Assembly (NCBI GenBank): GCA_023451265.1
Contig: JAEYAG010000260.1
Span: 1 to 27,639 of the forward strand
Direction: 5' to 3'
From: Actinomycetes bacterium
Lineage (GTDB): Bacteria > Actinomycetota > Actinomycetes > Actinomycetales > Microbacteriaceae
DNA: 27,639 bases
Position 1 is the stretch's first letter. Each line of letters starts with the position of its first letter. The notes beneath the pieces are model-generated. The model made no database searches. It was given only the letters and a program-made list of their open reading frames with translations, and was not told where the DNA came from. Below are positions 15,715 through 23,663 of the stretch, piece by piece. The translations under genes and the position numbers were made by a program.

Positions 15715-16698
15715 TCAGCCGCGGCCGGCGTCCCAGTCGCGGTGCGGGTCCCAGCCGAGGTGCCCCGTGACGGGGACACCGCCGACGGTGACGGGCGCTC
15801 CCCCGCGCGCCCCCACGCGGCCCACGGGGCGGAAGCCCGCCGGAAGCTGCGCGTCGGGGGGGAAGCACGCCAGCAGGGCGTGACCCTCGCCGCCGCGGAG
15901 GTCATCGGCATCCATCCCCGCGTCGAGGTCCATCGACACGCCCGAGGCCTCAGCCATCCGCGTCGCGTCCAGCAGCAGCCCGTCCGAGACGTCCATCATC
16001 GCCGTCGCCCCGGCACGGGCCGCCGCCGGGCCCAGCGCGATCGGGGGTGAGGGTCGCAGCTGAGACGCGAGGTCGCTGCGCTCCGCGGCGGTCAGGGCGC
16101 CGGCATCCACCGGCACGGGTCCCCCGTCCGCATCGCGGAAGCGGTCGAACAGCAGCGTGAGGCCGCGCGCGGCCGCACCGAGCTCGCCCGCCACGGCGAC
16201 GACGTCGCCCGGGCGGGCGCCGGAGCGGAGCACCGGCGGCACGCCGTCGAGCACGCCGATCGCCGTCACCGCGATCGTCAGGGTGTCGGATGCCGTGAGG
16301 TCACCGCCCTCGACGGCGCACCCGGGCGCGAGTTCGGCGCACGCCTCCCGCAGCCCGCGCGCGAGGTCCTCGACGAAGCCGGCCGTCGTGTCGTCGGGCA
16401 GCGCGAGAGCGACGAACAGCGCCGTAGGGCGCGCGCCCATGGCCGCGACGTCGGCGAGGTTCACCGCGGCCGCCTTGTGCCCGAGGTCGAGCCCGCGCGA
16501 CCAGGCCAGCCGGAAGTCCGGCCCGTGCACGAGCGTGTCGGTGGTCACGACGATGCGGCCGCCCGGTGCCGAGAGCACGGCGGCGTCATCCCCCGGGCCC
16601 ACCTCCGCACGCGAGGCATCGCCGAGGACGGCCAGGATGCGGGCGAGAAGCGCCCGCTCACCCAGGTCGCCGACCGTCTGCGCGCGGGGGTCCGTCAT
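15715..16698 (-). CDS. thiL: Thiamine-monophosphate kinase ThiL
   Basis: ThiL makes thiamine diphosphate from thiamine monophosphate. The 327-residue protein shows TVGDLGERALLARI (8-21), the metal/ATP loop GPGDDAAVL (34-42), KAAAVNLADVAAMGARP (75-91), GGDLTASD (131-138) and MDVSDGLLLD (235-244). The element usually read GGED[YH]xLL is GGEGHALLA (269-277), with Gly in place of the acidic residue. I chose the ATG at 16698 because it precedes TVGDLGE directly and has TACCGT six bases upstream; longer in-frame extensions run antisense to the DUF3515 gene. It is divergent from that gene with only 22 bases between start codons. Confidence 0.95.
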   Translation of the reverse strand: MTDPRAQTVGDLGERALLARILAVLGDASRAEVGPGDDAAVLSAPGGRIVVTTDTLVHGPDFRLAWSRGLDLGHKAAAVNLADVAAMGARPTALFVALALPDDTTAGFVEDLARGLREACAELAPGCAVEGGDLTASDTLTIAVTAIGVLDGVPPVLRSGARPGDVVAVAGELGAAARGLTLLFDRFRDADGGPVPVDAGALTAAERSDLASQLRPSPPIALGPAAARAGATAMMDVSDGLLLDATRMAEASGVSMDLDAGMDADDLRGGEGHALLACFPPDAQLPAGFRPVGRVGARGGAPVTVGGVPVTGHLGWDPHRDWDAGRG

Positions 16699-16704
16699 CC
16701 CTCC

Positions 16705-16714
16705 ACGGTAGCCT
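16705..16714. promoter_or_regulatory. Overlapping divergent -10 boxes for thiL (minus) and the DUF3515 gene (plus)
   Basis: On the minus strand TACCGT occupies 16710-16705 and is followed by six bases and the thiL ATG. On the plus strand TAGCCT occupies 16709-16714 and is followed by six bases (GGAGGA) and GTG. The two hexamers share two base pairs, so RNA polymerase cannot occupy both at once. Confidence 0.6.
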
Positions 16715-16720
16715 GGAGGA

Positions 16721-17188
16721 GTGTCCCGCCTCCGCCTGCTCGCTGTACCTCTGGCCGTCGCGGTGATCTTCGGCGGCGCGGCCTGCAGCTCGACCGTGTC
16801 GATGACGCCTGCGAAAGGCGCGAACGACCCGGCCTGCGCCGAGGTCAGCGTGCGCCTGCCCGACACGGTCGACGGCCAGCAGCGGCGATGGACCGACGCG
16901 CAGGCCACGGGGGCGTGGGGAAACCCCACTACCGTGCTGCTGACGTGCGGGCTGGAGGCGCCCGGCCCGTCGACGCTCGCGTGCCAGACCGTGGACAACG
17001 TCGACTGGCTGATCGACGACAGCGAGGCCCCGCACTATCGGTTCACGACGTTCGGGCGCACGCCCGCCGTGGAGGTGTACCTCGACTACGACGAGGTCAG
17101 CGGACGCGACGTGCTGAACGCCCTGGCGACAGCGGTGAAGACGCTGCCGACGGACGGCCGCTCCTGCACCGAGCGTCCCACCACCTGA
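16721..17188 (+). CDS. DUF3515 family probable lipoprotein
   Basis: The 155-residue protein starts SRLRLLAVPLAVAVIFGGAAC, a basic then hydrophobic signal sequence ending at a cysteine (C22). The lipobox is imperfect (Gly-Ala-Ala-Cys, with Gly at -3), so lipidation is likely but not certain. The rest contains three further Cys pairs or singles and the WGNPTTVLLTCGL segment that I associate with DUF3515, a family of unknown function in actinobacteria, often encoded beside thiL and ddl. The start is GTG at 16721, preceded by a -10 at six bases. It converges on ddl with nine bases between them. Confidence 0.88.
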   Translation: MSRLRLLAVPLAVAVIFGGAACSSTVSMTPAKGANDPACAEVSVRLPDTVDGQQRRWTDAQATGAWGNPTTVLLTCGLEAPGPSTLACQTVDNVDWLIDDSEAPHYRFTTFGRTPAVEVYLDYDEVSGRDVLNALATAVKTLPTDGRSCTERPTT

Positions 17189-17197
17189 CGCCGCCGC

Positions 17198-18280
17198 TCA
17201 GCGCACGCGGGCGAGGTCGATCAGCTCGCCGATCAGCTCGGGGTAGCTCATCCCGGTAGCGATCCAGCATTTCGGGAACATCGAGATCGGTGTGAAGCCC
17301 GGCATCGTGTTCACCTCGTTGACGAAGAACTCGGTTCCGGTGAAGAAGAAGTCCACGCGTGCGAGCCCCTCGCCGCCGACCGCCTCGAAGGCGCGCACCG
17401 CGATCCGCTGCATCTCGGCGAGCTCGGCCGGCGCCAGGTCGGCGGGGCAGACGAGATCGATGCCAGGGGCGTCGAGGTACTTCGCGTCGAAGTCGTAGAA
17501 CTCGCGCCCGCTGATGACGATCTCCCCCGCGACGCTCACGCGCGGGCTTTCACCGTCGCGGCCGGCCAGGACGCCGCACTCGACCTCGCGGCCGACGACC
17601 GCCTGCTCGACGAGCACCGTGGAGTCCTCCGCGAACGCGGTCTCCAGCGCGGCGTCGAGCTCGGACCAGTCGGACACCTTCGACACCCCGACGCTCGATC
17701 CGGCCCGAGCGGGCTTCACGAAGGCCGGCAGCCCCAGCGCGCGGATCCGCCGCTCCCACAGCGCGCGGTCGCGGTCGAGGTCGCGCCGGGTCACGGTGAC
17801 CCACGGCACGACGGGGACGCCGGCGGCCTTCAGCACGCTCTTGGTCGTGTGCTTGTCCATGCCGATCGCCGACATCAGCAGGCCCGCGCCGACGTACGGC
17901 AGGTCGAGAAGCTCCAGGAAGCCCTGGATCGTGCCGTCCTCGCCGAAGCGGCCGTGCAGGATCGGGAAGACCACGTCGATCTCGCCGAGGGACCGGATGC
18001 CGTCGGCATCCGTCACGCGCAGCTCACGCGACCGCGCCGAGTCGGGCCAAAGGATGCGGGTGCCGTTGTCGACCACTTCGGGCAGGTGCCCGGGGTCGAG
18101 CGCGAACTTGTCCGGGTTGTCGTCTTCGAGGATGAACGCCCCGTCGCGCGTGATGCCGATGGGGATGACGTCGAAGCGGTCGCGGTCAATCGCCCGCAGC
18201 ACGCCCCCGGCCGTTGCGGAACTGATCGAGTGCTCGCTGGAGCGACCGCCGAAAAGCACCGCCACCGCCGTCCTGTCCAT
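17198..18280 (-). CDS. ddl: D-alanine--D-alanine ligase
   Basis: Ddl joins two D-alanines for the peptidoglycan stem peptide. The 360-residue ATP-grasp enzyme begins MDRTAVAVLFGGRSSEHSIS, with the conserved GGRSSEH. It has LHGRFGEDGTIQG, the lysine-bearing FVKPARAGSSVGVSK, the YDFDAKYLD loop and the metal-binding NEVNTMPGFT (321-330). AGAGGA lies seven bases before the ATG at 18280, which supports this start. That start is 95 bases inside the upstream gpsA frame. The end of the family motif is MFPKCWIATG, where I would expect Met or Leu in place of Cys. Confidence 0.96.
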   Translation of the reverse strand: MDRTAVAVLFGGRSSEHSISSATAGGVLRAIDRDRFDVIPIGITRDGAFILEDDNPDKFALDPGHLPEVVDNGTRILWPDSARSRELRVTDADGIRSLGEIDVVFPILHGRFGEDGTIQGFLELLDLPYVGAGLLMSAIGMDKHTTKSVLKAAGVPVVPWVTVTRRDLDRDRALWERRIRALGLPAFVKPARAGSSVGVSKVSDWSELDAALETAFAEDSTVLVEQAVVGREVECGVLAGRDGESPRVSVAGEIVISGREFYDFDAKYLDAPGIDLVCPADLAPAELAEMQRIAVRAFEAVGGEGLARVDFFFTGTEFFVNEVNTMPGFTPISMFPKCWIATGMSYPELIGELIDLARVR

Positions 18281-19331
18281 TCTGGGTCCTCTCGCCCGTG
18301 GGCTTGTCGTCGTCCGTCGTGAGGTGGGGCGCGATGTCGCGCGGGTTCATCGTGCCGTCGAGCACGCGCTTGACCTGCTCGACGATGGGCATGGCCACCC
18401 CGGACTCGCGCGCCAGCTGCAGCACGGGCGCCACCGAGGCGAGCCCCTCCGCGGTCTGGTTCATCTGCTTCACGACGTCCTGGAAGCTGTACCCCTGCCC
18501 GAGCAGGCGACCGGCGGTGTTGTTGCGGCTGAGCGGCGACTGGCAGGTCGCGATGAGGTCGCCGAGGCCCGCGAGGCCCTGCAGCGTCTCGTGCTGAGCG
18601 CCCTGCGCCACCGCGAAGTCGGTCATCTCCACGAGGCCGCGCGTGATGATGGAGGCCTTCGTGTTCTCGCCGTAGCCGACGCCGTCGACGATGCCGATGG
18701 CGACGGCGATGAGGTTCTTCAGTACGCCGCCGAACTCGGTGCCGATGACGTCGGTGTTCACGAAGGTGCGGAAATACGAGTTGCGGGCGCGCAGGGCGAC
18801 GGCTTCGGCGGTCTCCCTGCTCGTCGAGGAGATGACCGCGGCCGTCGGCTGCTCGCGGGCGATCTCGAGGGCCAGGTTCGGGCCGGATGCCACGGCGATG
18901 CGCGCCGGGTCGCAGTGCAGCTCCTGCTCGATGACCTGACTCATCCGCAGGCCTGTGCGCTTCTCGACCCCCTTCATCAGCGAGACGACGGGCGCGTCGG
19001 TGGCCGACACGAGCGGTCGCACGGCCTTCAGGTTCTGGCGGAGCGCCTGGCTGGAGATCGCGAGATACACCTGCGATGCGCCGTCGAGGGCCTCGGACAG
19101 ATGGTGGGTGGCCGACATCGAGCGCGGCAGGTTGATGCCGGGAAGGTACTCGCTGTTGCGATGCCCCTCCTGGATCTCCTGCGCGAGCTCGGCACGCCGC
19201 GCCCACATGACGACGTGGGCGCCGCCGTCGGCGAGCACCTTGCCGAACGTCGTGCCCCAGCTGCCCGCGCCGATCACGGCCACGCGAGGCAGAGCGGAGT
19301 CCGACCGGCGAGCGGAGGATCTAGGGTTCAA
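18186..19331 (-). CDS. gpsA: Glycerol-3-phosphate dehydrogenase [NAD(P)+] GpsA, with C-terminal extension into ddl
   Basis: GpsA reduces dihydroxyacetone phosphate to glycerol 3-phosphate for phospholipid synthesis. The NAD(P) loop VAVIGAGSWGTTFG is at 17-30. KGVEKRTG (120-127), the catalytic lysine K205 in GGVLKNL and GLAGLGDLIATC (252-263) are present. A normal GpsA would end near residue 345. Here the frame continues about 30 residues more through a Gly/Arg-rich tail (for example GQDGGGGAFRRSLQ) and stops 95 bases inside ddl. The start is TTG at 19331, overlapping the plsC-like stop by 11 bases; it leaves a 16-residue lead before the NAD loop. A GTG close to VAVIG is a less likely start. 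Confidence 0.93.
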   Translation of the reverse strand: MNPRSSARRSDSALPRVAVIGAGSWGTTFGKVLADGGAHVVMWARRAELAQEIQEGHRNSEYLPGINLPRSMSATHHLSEALDGASQVYLAISSQALRQNLKAVRPLVSATDAPVVSLMKGVEKRTGLRMSQVIEQELHCDPARIAVASGPNLALEIAREQPTAAVISSTSRETAEAVALRARNSYFRTFVNTDVIGTEFGGVLKNLIAVAIGIVDGVGYGENTKASIITRGLVEMTDFAVAQGAQHETLQGLAGLGDLIATCQSPLSRNNTAGRLLGQGYSFQDVVKQMNQTAEGLASVAPVLQLARESGVAMPIVEQVKRVLDGTMNPRDIAPHLTTDDDKPTGERTQNGQDGGGGAFRRSLQRALDQFRNGRGRAAGD

Positions 19332-20094
19332 GGCGCCCCGTCTCGTTCTGCCCGTGCGCGGCGGGGTTCCAGCGCTCTGCGGGCGGGTGCTCCCCGCGCA
19401 GTTCGCCCAGCAGGTCGGAGATGTCGGCCATGACGGCGTCCGTCGCCGCGATCAGGGCGGCGCCGCCGGAGGGACGGCGGAACGGGGAGAGATCGGTGGC
19501 GGGCCCGAGCCTGACCTGCACGCGCTTGCGCGGCGGCCAGAAGCTGAGCTTGCCGTAACGGGGCAGGATCCGCTCGACACCCCACATCGCGACCGGGATC
19601 ACGGGGATGTCCCCCGCCAGCGCGAGGCGCACCGCGCCGGTCTTGCCGCGCATCGGCCACATGTCGGGGTCGCGCGTCAGCGAGCCCTCGGGATACACGA
19701 TGACGCCGCGGCCGTGCTCGACGAGTGCCTCGGACTGCTCGAGCGTCTGCTTCGCGGCCGCCGACGACGAGGCCCGGGCGACGGGGACCATACCGGTGGC
19801 GCGCAGCGCGGCGCCGAGCACCGGCACGCGGAACAGGCTCTCCTTCGCCATGAAGCGCGGCGCGCGCCCCAATCGCCACGTCGCGACGGCGATGATCAGC
19901 GGGTCGAACTCGCTGTAGTGGTTGGGGGCGAGCACGTACGGGCCCGCGGCGGGCAGGTGCTCGCCGCCGGTGATCTCGATCTTCGCGAACCAGCCGACGG
20001 CGGGCACGACGACGGCCGCGAGCGGCCAGAAGACGCTCGGCTTCGTCTTCTCCGGCGACGCCCGGCGCCGCCCTCCGGTGGGCCGCTCGCTCAT
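19321..20094 (-). CDS. plsC: 1-acyl-sn-glycerol-3-phosphate acyltransferase (PlsC-like)
   Basis: The enzyme would acylate lysophosphatidate to phosphatidate, the step after the product of GpsA is acylated. The H-x4-D motif is NHYSEFD (H59, D64), and the PEGS motif is VYPEGSLTR with P135-S138. A hydrophobic stretch (about 21-36) near the N-terminus may tether it to the membrane. The 257-residue length fits the family. The ATG overlaps the murA stop by four bases, and the stop overlaps gpsA by 11 bases, so the four genes murA-plsC-gpsA-ddl are tightly coupled. The acyltransferase assignment is firm; the exact acceptor is by family. Confidence 0.92.
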   Translation of the reverse strand: MSERPTGGRRRASPEKTKPSVFWPLAAVVVPAVGWFAKIEITGGEHLPAAGPYVLAPNHYSEFDPLIIAVATWRLGRAPRFMAKESLFRVPVLGAALRATGMVPVARASSSAAAKQTLEQSEALVEHGRGVIVYPEGSLTRDPDMWPMRGKTGAVRLALAGDIPVIPVAMWGVERILPRYGKLSFWPPRKRVQVRLGPATDLSPFRRPSGGAALIAATDAVMADISDLLGELRGEHPPAERWNPAAHGQNETGRLEP

Positions 20095-21449
20095 CCGACG
20101 ACGTCGAAGTCGGCGCCCACGGCCGTGAGCTTGTCGAGGAACTTCTCGTACCCGCGGCGGATGATGTCGACGCCGCGCACCGTGGAGGTGCCCTGCGCCG
20201 CCAGCGCGGCGATGACGTAGCTGTACCCGCCGCGGAGGTCGGGGACGACGACGTCGGCGCCGTGCAGCGGAGTCGGGCCGGTGATGACGGCGGCCTGCTC
20301 GAGCGCGCGACGCGGGACGCGTCGGTCGGGGGTGGCGAGTCCCTCGGGGTGCACGACGATGTCGGCTCCCATCTGGTTCAACGCACGCGTGAACCCGAGT
20401 CGGTTCTCGTAGACGGTCTCATGGACAGTGGACACGCCCTCCGCCTGCGTCAGCGCGACGATGAGCGGCTGCTGCCAATCGGTCATGAAACCGGGGTGCA
20501 CGTCGGTCTCGACCATGACCGGCTTGAGGGGGCCGCCGCGACGGAACCGGATCCCCTCCTCGGTGATGTCGAAGTCACCGCCCGCCTTGCGGAAGACGTT
20601 GAGGAACGTCAGCATCTCCTGCTGCTTCGCGCCCGCCACGAGGATGTCGCCGTCGGTGGCGAGGGCTGCGCACGCCCACGACGCCGCCTCGTTGCGGTCG
20701 AAGATCGACCGGTGGTCGTAGCCGCGCAGCGACTCGACACCCTCGATGAAGATGACCCGGTTGGGCTCGTAGGAGATGATCGCGCCCATCTTCTGCAGCA
20801 CCGCGATGAGGTCCATGATCTCGGGCTCGATCGCGGCGTTGCGCAGCTCGGTGGTGCCCTTCGCGCGCACCGCCGTCAGCAGCACCTGCTCGGTCGCGCC
20901 GACGCTCGGGTACGGCAGCTGGATGTTCGCCCCGTGCAGGCCGTTCGGCGCCGACAGCCGGATGCCGCTGGGCAGCTTGTCGACGGTCGCGCCGAACGCG
21001 CGCAGCGCGTCGAGGTGGAAGTCGATCGGACGGTCTCCGATCCGGCATCCGCCGAGGTCGGGGATGAAGGCCTGGCCGAGCAGGTGCAGGAGGGGGCCGC
21101 AGAAGAGGATGGGGATGCGGGAGGCACCGGCGTGCGCGTCGATCTCCTCCATGTGCGCCGACACCGCGCCGCGCGGGTCGAGCCGCAGCACACCGTCGCC
21201 GTCGTCGGTGATCGTGACGCCGTGCACCTCGAGGAGGGAGCGCACGACCTGCACGTCGCTGATGTCGGGCACGTCGCGCAGCACGCTCTCGGTCTCGCCG
21301 AGAAGCGATGCCACCATCGCCTTGGTCGCGAGGTTCTTCGCGCCCTTGACCTCCACGCGCCCGCGCAGCGGCCGTCCGCCGCGGATCTCGAGGACCGAGC
21401 CCCCACCGCCGGAGGGTGTGGACGCCGAGGCGCTGAGCAGGGTGTTCAT
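20091..21449 (-). CDS. murA: UDP-N-acetylglucosamine 1-carboxyvinyltransferase MurA
   Basis: MurA makes the first committed peptidoglycan precursor, UDP-GlcNAc-enolpyruvate. The 452-residue protein has the substrate lysine-asparagine pair in VKGAKN (K38, N39), RIPILF (111-116) and the loop cysteine C135 in DLGGCRIGDRP, which is the fosfomycin-target position and is not replaced by Asp. I chose the ATG at 21449: GAGG lies eight bases upstream, and longer frames run back through the leuD end. The first 17 residues (Ser/Thr/Gly-rich) are not conserved. It heads a coupled group with plsC, gpsA and ddl. Confidence 0.96.
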   Translation of the reverse strand: MNTLLSASASTPSGGGGSVLEIRGGRPLRGRVEVKGAKNLATKAMVASLLGETESVLRDVPDISDVQVVRSLLEVHGVTITDDGDGVLRLDPRGAVSAHMEEIDAHAGASRIPILFCGPLLHLLGQAFIPDLGGCRIGDRPIDFHLDALRAFGATVDKLPSGIRLSAPNGLHGANIQLPYPSVGATEQVLLTAVRAKGTTELRNAAIEPEIMDLIAVLQKMGAIISYEPNRVIFIEGVESLRGYDHRSIFDRNEAASWACAALATDGDILVAGAKQQEMLTFLNVFRKAGGDFDITEEGIRFRRGGPLKPVMVETDVHPGFMTDWQQPLIVALTQAEGVSTVHETVYENRLGFTRALNQMGADIVVHPEGLATPDRRVPRRALEQAAVITGPTPLHGADVVVPDLRGGYSYVIAALAAQGTSTVRGVDIIRRGYEKFLDKLTAVGADFDVVG

Positions 21450-21498
21450 CGATCGGACCTCATTCGGTGTGTCGGCGATGTGCGCCGAGGACGTTTCA

Positions 21499-21525
21499 GA
21501 CGGAGCCCCTGATGGGGGCATCGTC
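21499..21525 (-). terminator. Hairpin directly after the leuD stop
   Basis: GCCCC (21505-21509) and GGGGC (21515-21519) form the inner stem. GACG (21499-21502) and CGTC (21522-21525) extend it past a 2-base internal loop. It begins right after the leuD stop codon and before murA, so it may partly separate leuCD from murA. Confidence 0.45.
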
Positions 21526-22146
21526 TCAGCGGACGGGGAGCGTCCGCGGCCGCCACGCCTCCCGGCGCGCCTCGAACTGCGCGATCCTGTCTTCATTGCG
21601 CAGCGTCAGCCCGATGTCGTCGAGCCCTTCGAGGAGCCGCCATCTAGTGTAATCGTCGATGTCGAAGGGGACCCGGAGGCGGTGTCCTGAGCCTGTCGAA
21701 GGGTCACCGATCACGGCGGTGCGCTCGGCGAGGTCTACCGTCATCTCGATGCCCGGGGCCGCGTCGATGGCCGCCCACACCGCTTCGAGGTCGTCCTCGG
21801 AGATCACGCCCGTCACCAGGCCCTGCTTGCCCGCGTTGCCGCGGAAGATGTCGGCGAACTTGGGACTGAGCACGGCCTTGAAGCCGTAGTCCCGCAGCGC
21901 CCAGACGGCGTGCTCGCGGCTGGACCCGGTGCCGAAGTCCGGACCGGCGACAAGGATGGATGCCGACGCGAACGCGGGCTGGTTGAGGACGAACCCGGGG
22001 TCCTGACGCCAGTTGGCGAAGAGGGCGTCGTCGAAGCCGGTCTTCGTGACCCGCTTGAGGTAGACCGCGGGGATGATCTGGTCGGTGTCCACCGCCGAGC
22101 GCTTCAGGGCCGCGGCCACACCGGTGTGCGTCGTGAACTTCTCCAT
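21526..22146 (-). CDS. leuD: 3-isopropylmalate dehydratase small subunit LeuD
   Basis: LeuD is the swivelling small subunit that works with LeuC to isomerise isopropylmalate. The family pattern is clear: DTDQIIPAVYLK (20-31), FGTGSSREHAVWAL (71-84) and the C-terminal DDYTRWRLLEGLDDIGLTL. Between TAVIGD and VPFDIDDY it carries PSTGSGHRLR (149-158), about 10 residues more than I would expect; the first six are encoded by a dispersed-repeat sequence. The insertion lies in a surface region after the last sheet strand and need not abolish function. The gene is one base downstream of leuC. Confidence 0.96.
   Translation of the reverse strand: MEKFTTHTGVAAALKRSAVDTDQIIPAVYLKRVTKTGFDDALFANWRQDPGFVLNQPAFASASILVAGPDFGTGSSREHAVWALRDYGFKAVLSPKFADIFRGNAGKQGLVTGVISEDDLEAVWAAIDAAPGIEMTVDLAERTAVIGDPSTGSGHRLRVPFDIDDYTRWRLLEGLDDIGLTLRNEDRIAQFEARREAWRPRTLPVR
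21686..21702. repeat. REP-like 17-bp element inside leuD
   Basis: CCTGAGCCTGTCGAAGG matches the short imperfect palindrome that is scattered in many high-GC genomes (recall, not searched). It is read in-frame on the minus strand as Pro-Ser-Thr-Gly-Ser-Gly (residues 149-154 of LeuD). TGTCGAAGGG, the end of the element, also occurs 34 bases away at 21660-21669. Confidence 0.6.
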
Positions 22147-22147
22147 G

Positions 22148-23593
22148 TCAGGCCTCGACCTTCAGGGCGGCGGGCAGGTCGGACGGGCTCGCGAGTCTGC
22201 CCATCACGGCGGTCGCGGCCGCCACGAGCGGCGACACCAGGTGCGTGCGCCCGCCCTTGCCCTGCCGGCCCTCGAAGTTGCGGTTGCTCGTGGACGCGCA
22301 GCGCTCCCCCGGTGCCAGCTGGTCGGGGTTCATGCCGAGACACATCGAGCAGCCGGCGAAGCGCCACTCCGCACCGAAGTCGGTGAACACCTTGTCGAGG
22401 CCCTCGGCCTCGGCCTCCAGGCGCACCCGCGCCGAGCCGGGGACGACCATGACGCGGACGCCCTCGGCCTTCGTGCGCCCCTCGATGACCGACGCGAACG
22501 CGCGCAGGTCCTCGATGCGGCTGTTCGTGCACGAGCCCATGAAGACGGCATCCACCGCCACGTCCTTCAGGGGCGTGCCCGCCTGCAGGTCCATGTACTG
22601 CAGCGCCCGCTCGGCGGCGGCGCGCTCGTTGGGGTCGGCGAAGGATGCCGGGTCGGGCACGACGTCACTCAGCGAGACGCCCTGGCCGGGGTTCGTGCCC
22701 CAGGTGACGAACGGCTCGAGCTCGTTCGCGTCGAGGAAGACCTCGGCGTCGTACACGGCGCCCTCGTCGCTCGGGAGCGTTCGCCAGTAGGCGACCGCGT
22801 CCTCCCAGTCCTGCCCCCGCGGGGCGTGCGGCTTGTCCTTCACGTACGCGAAGGTGGTCTCGTCGGGAGCGATCATGCCCGCGCGGGCGCCGGCCTCGAT
22901 CGACATGTTGCACATCGTCATCCGGCCCTCCATCGACAGCGACCGGATGGCGCTGCCGCGGAACTCCAGGACGTAGCCCTGACCGCCGTTGGCGCCGATC
23001 TTGGCGATGATCGCGAGGATGATGTCCTTCGCCGTGACGCCGGGCTTCAGGTCGCCCTCGACCGTGATGGCCATCGTCTTGAACGGCTTCAGCGGCAGGG
23101 TCTGGGTGGCCAGGACGTGCTCGACCTCGCTCGTGCCGATGCCGAACGCCATCGCGCCGAACGCGCCATGCGTGGAGGTGTGACTGTCGCCGCACACGAC
23201 GGTGATGCCGGGCATCGTCAGGCCCAGCTGCGGGCCGACGACGTGGACGATGCCCTGCTCCTTGTCGCCCAGCGAGTGCAGGCGGACGCCGAACTCCTCC
23301 GCGTTGCGGCGCAGCGTCTCGATCTGGGTGCGGCTGGTGAGGTCGGCGATCGGCTTGTCGATCTCGAGCGTCGGGGTGTTGTGGTCCTCGGTCGCGATCG
23401 TGAGGTCGAGGCGGCGCACCGGACGCCCCTCTGCGCGCAGGCCGTCGAAGGCCTGGGGGCTCGTGACCTCGTGCACGAGGTGCAGATCGATGTAGATGAG
23501 ATCGGGCTGACCGTCTTCGCCCTTGACGACGAGGTGGTCGTCCCACACCTTCTCGGCGAGGGTGCGCGGGCGGTCGGGAATGGTTGTGCTCAT
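22148..23593 (-). CDS. leuC: 3-isopropylmalate dehydratase large subunit LeuC
   Basis: LeuC is the aconitase-type 4Fe-4S subunit of the second leucine step. The cluster ligands are C355 in FMGSCTNSRIEDLR and C415 and C418 in GCSMCLGMN. The GDSHTSTHGAFG block (135-146) and ATQTL (162-166) are typical, and the 481-residue length is normal. AGGAG lies 12 bases before the ATG, a long spacing. Upstream is a 16-codon leader ORF with three consecutive Leu codons, an SD-pairing leader RNA and a palindromic promoter. The gene is therefore likely to be controlled by leucine supply. leuD follows after one base. Confidence 0.97.
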   Translation of the reverse strand: MSTTIPDRPRTLAEKVWDDHLVVKGEDGQPDLIYIDLHLVHEVTSPQAFDGLRAEGRPVRRLDLTIATEDHNTPTLEIDKPIADLTSRTQIETLRRNAEEFGVRLHSLGDKEQGIVHVVGPQLGLTMPGITVVCGDSHTSTHGAFGAMAFGIGTSEVEHVLATQTLPLKPFKTMAITVEGDLKPGVTAKDIILAIIAKIGANGGQGYVLEFRGSAIRSLSMEGRMTMCNMSIEAGARAGMIAPDETTFAYVKDKPHAPRGQDWEDAVAYWRTLPSDEGAVYDAEVFLDANELEPFVTWGTNPGQGVSLSDVVPDPASFADPNERAAAERALQYMDLQAGTPLKDVAVDAVFMGSCTNSRIEDLRAFASVIEGRTKAEGVRVMVVPGSARVRLEAEAEGLDKVFTDFGAEWRFAGCSMCLGMNPDQLAPGERCASTSNRNFEGRQGKGGRTHLVSPLVAAATAVMGRLASPSDLPAALKVEA

Positions 23594-23599
23594 GTCTGT

Positions 23600-23663
23600 C
23601 TCGTTCTCCTGAGTGGGATCAAGCCCGCGACGGACTCCGCGACGAGGGAGGGCTCAGAACGAG
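23600..23663 (-). promoter_or_regulatory. Leader RNA segment that can sequester the leuC Shine-Dalgarno
   Basis: On the minus-strand RNA, CTCGTTCTGAG (23663-23653) can pair with CTCAGGAGAACGAG (23613-23600), giving 11 pairs around a 3-base bulge and burying AGGAG. A second upstream stretch, TTCTCCT (23688-23682) inside the Leu codons, is the exact complement of AGGAGAA (23610-23604). The two pairings exclude each other. Confidence 0.5.
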
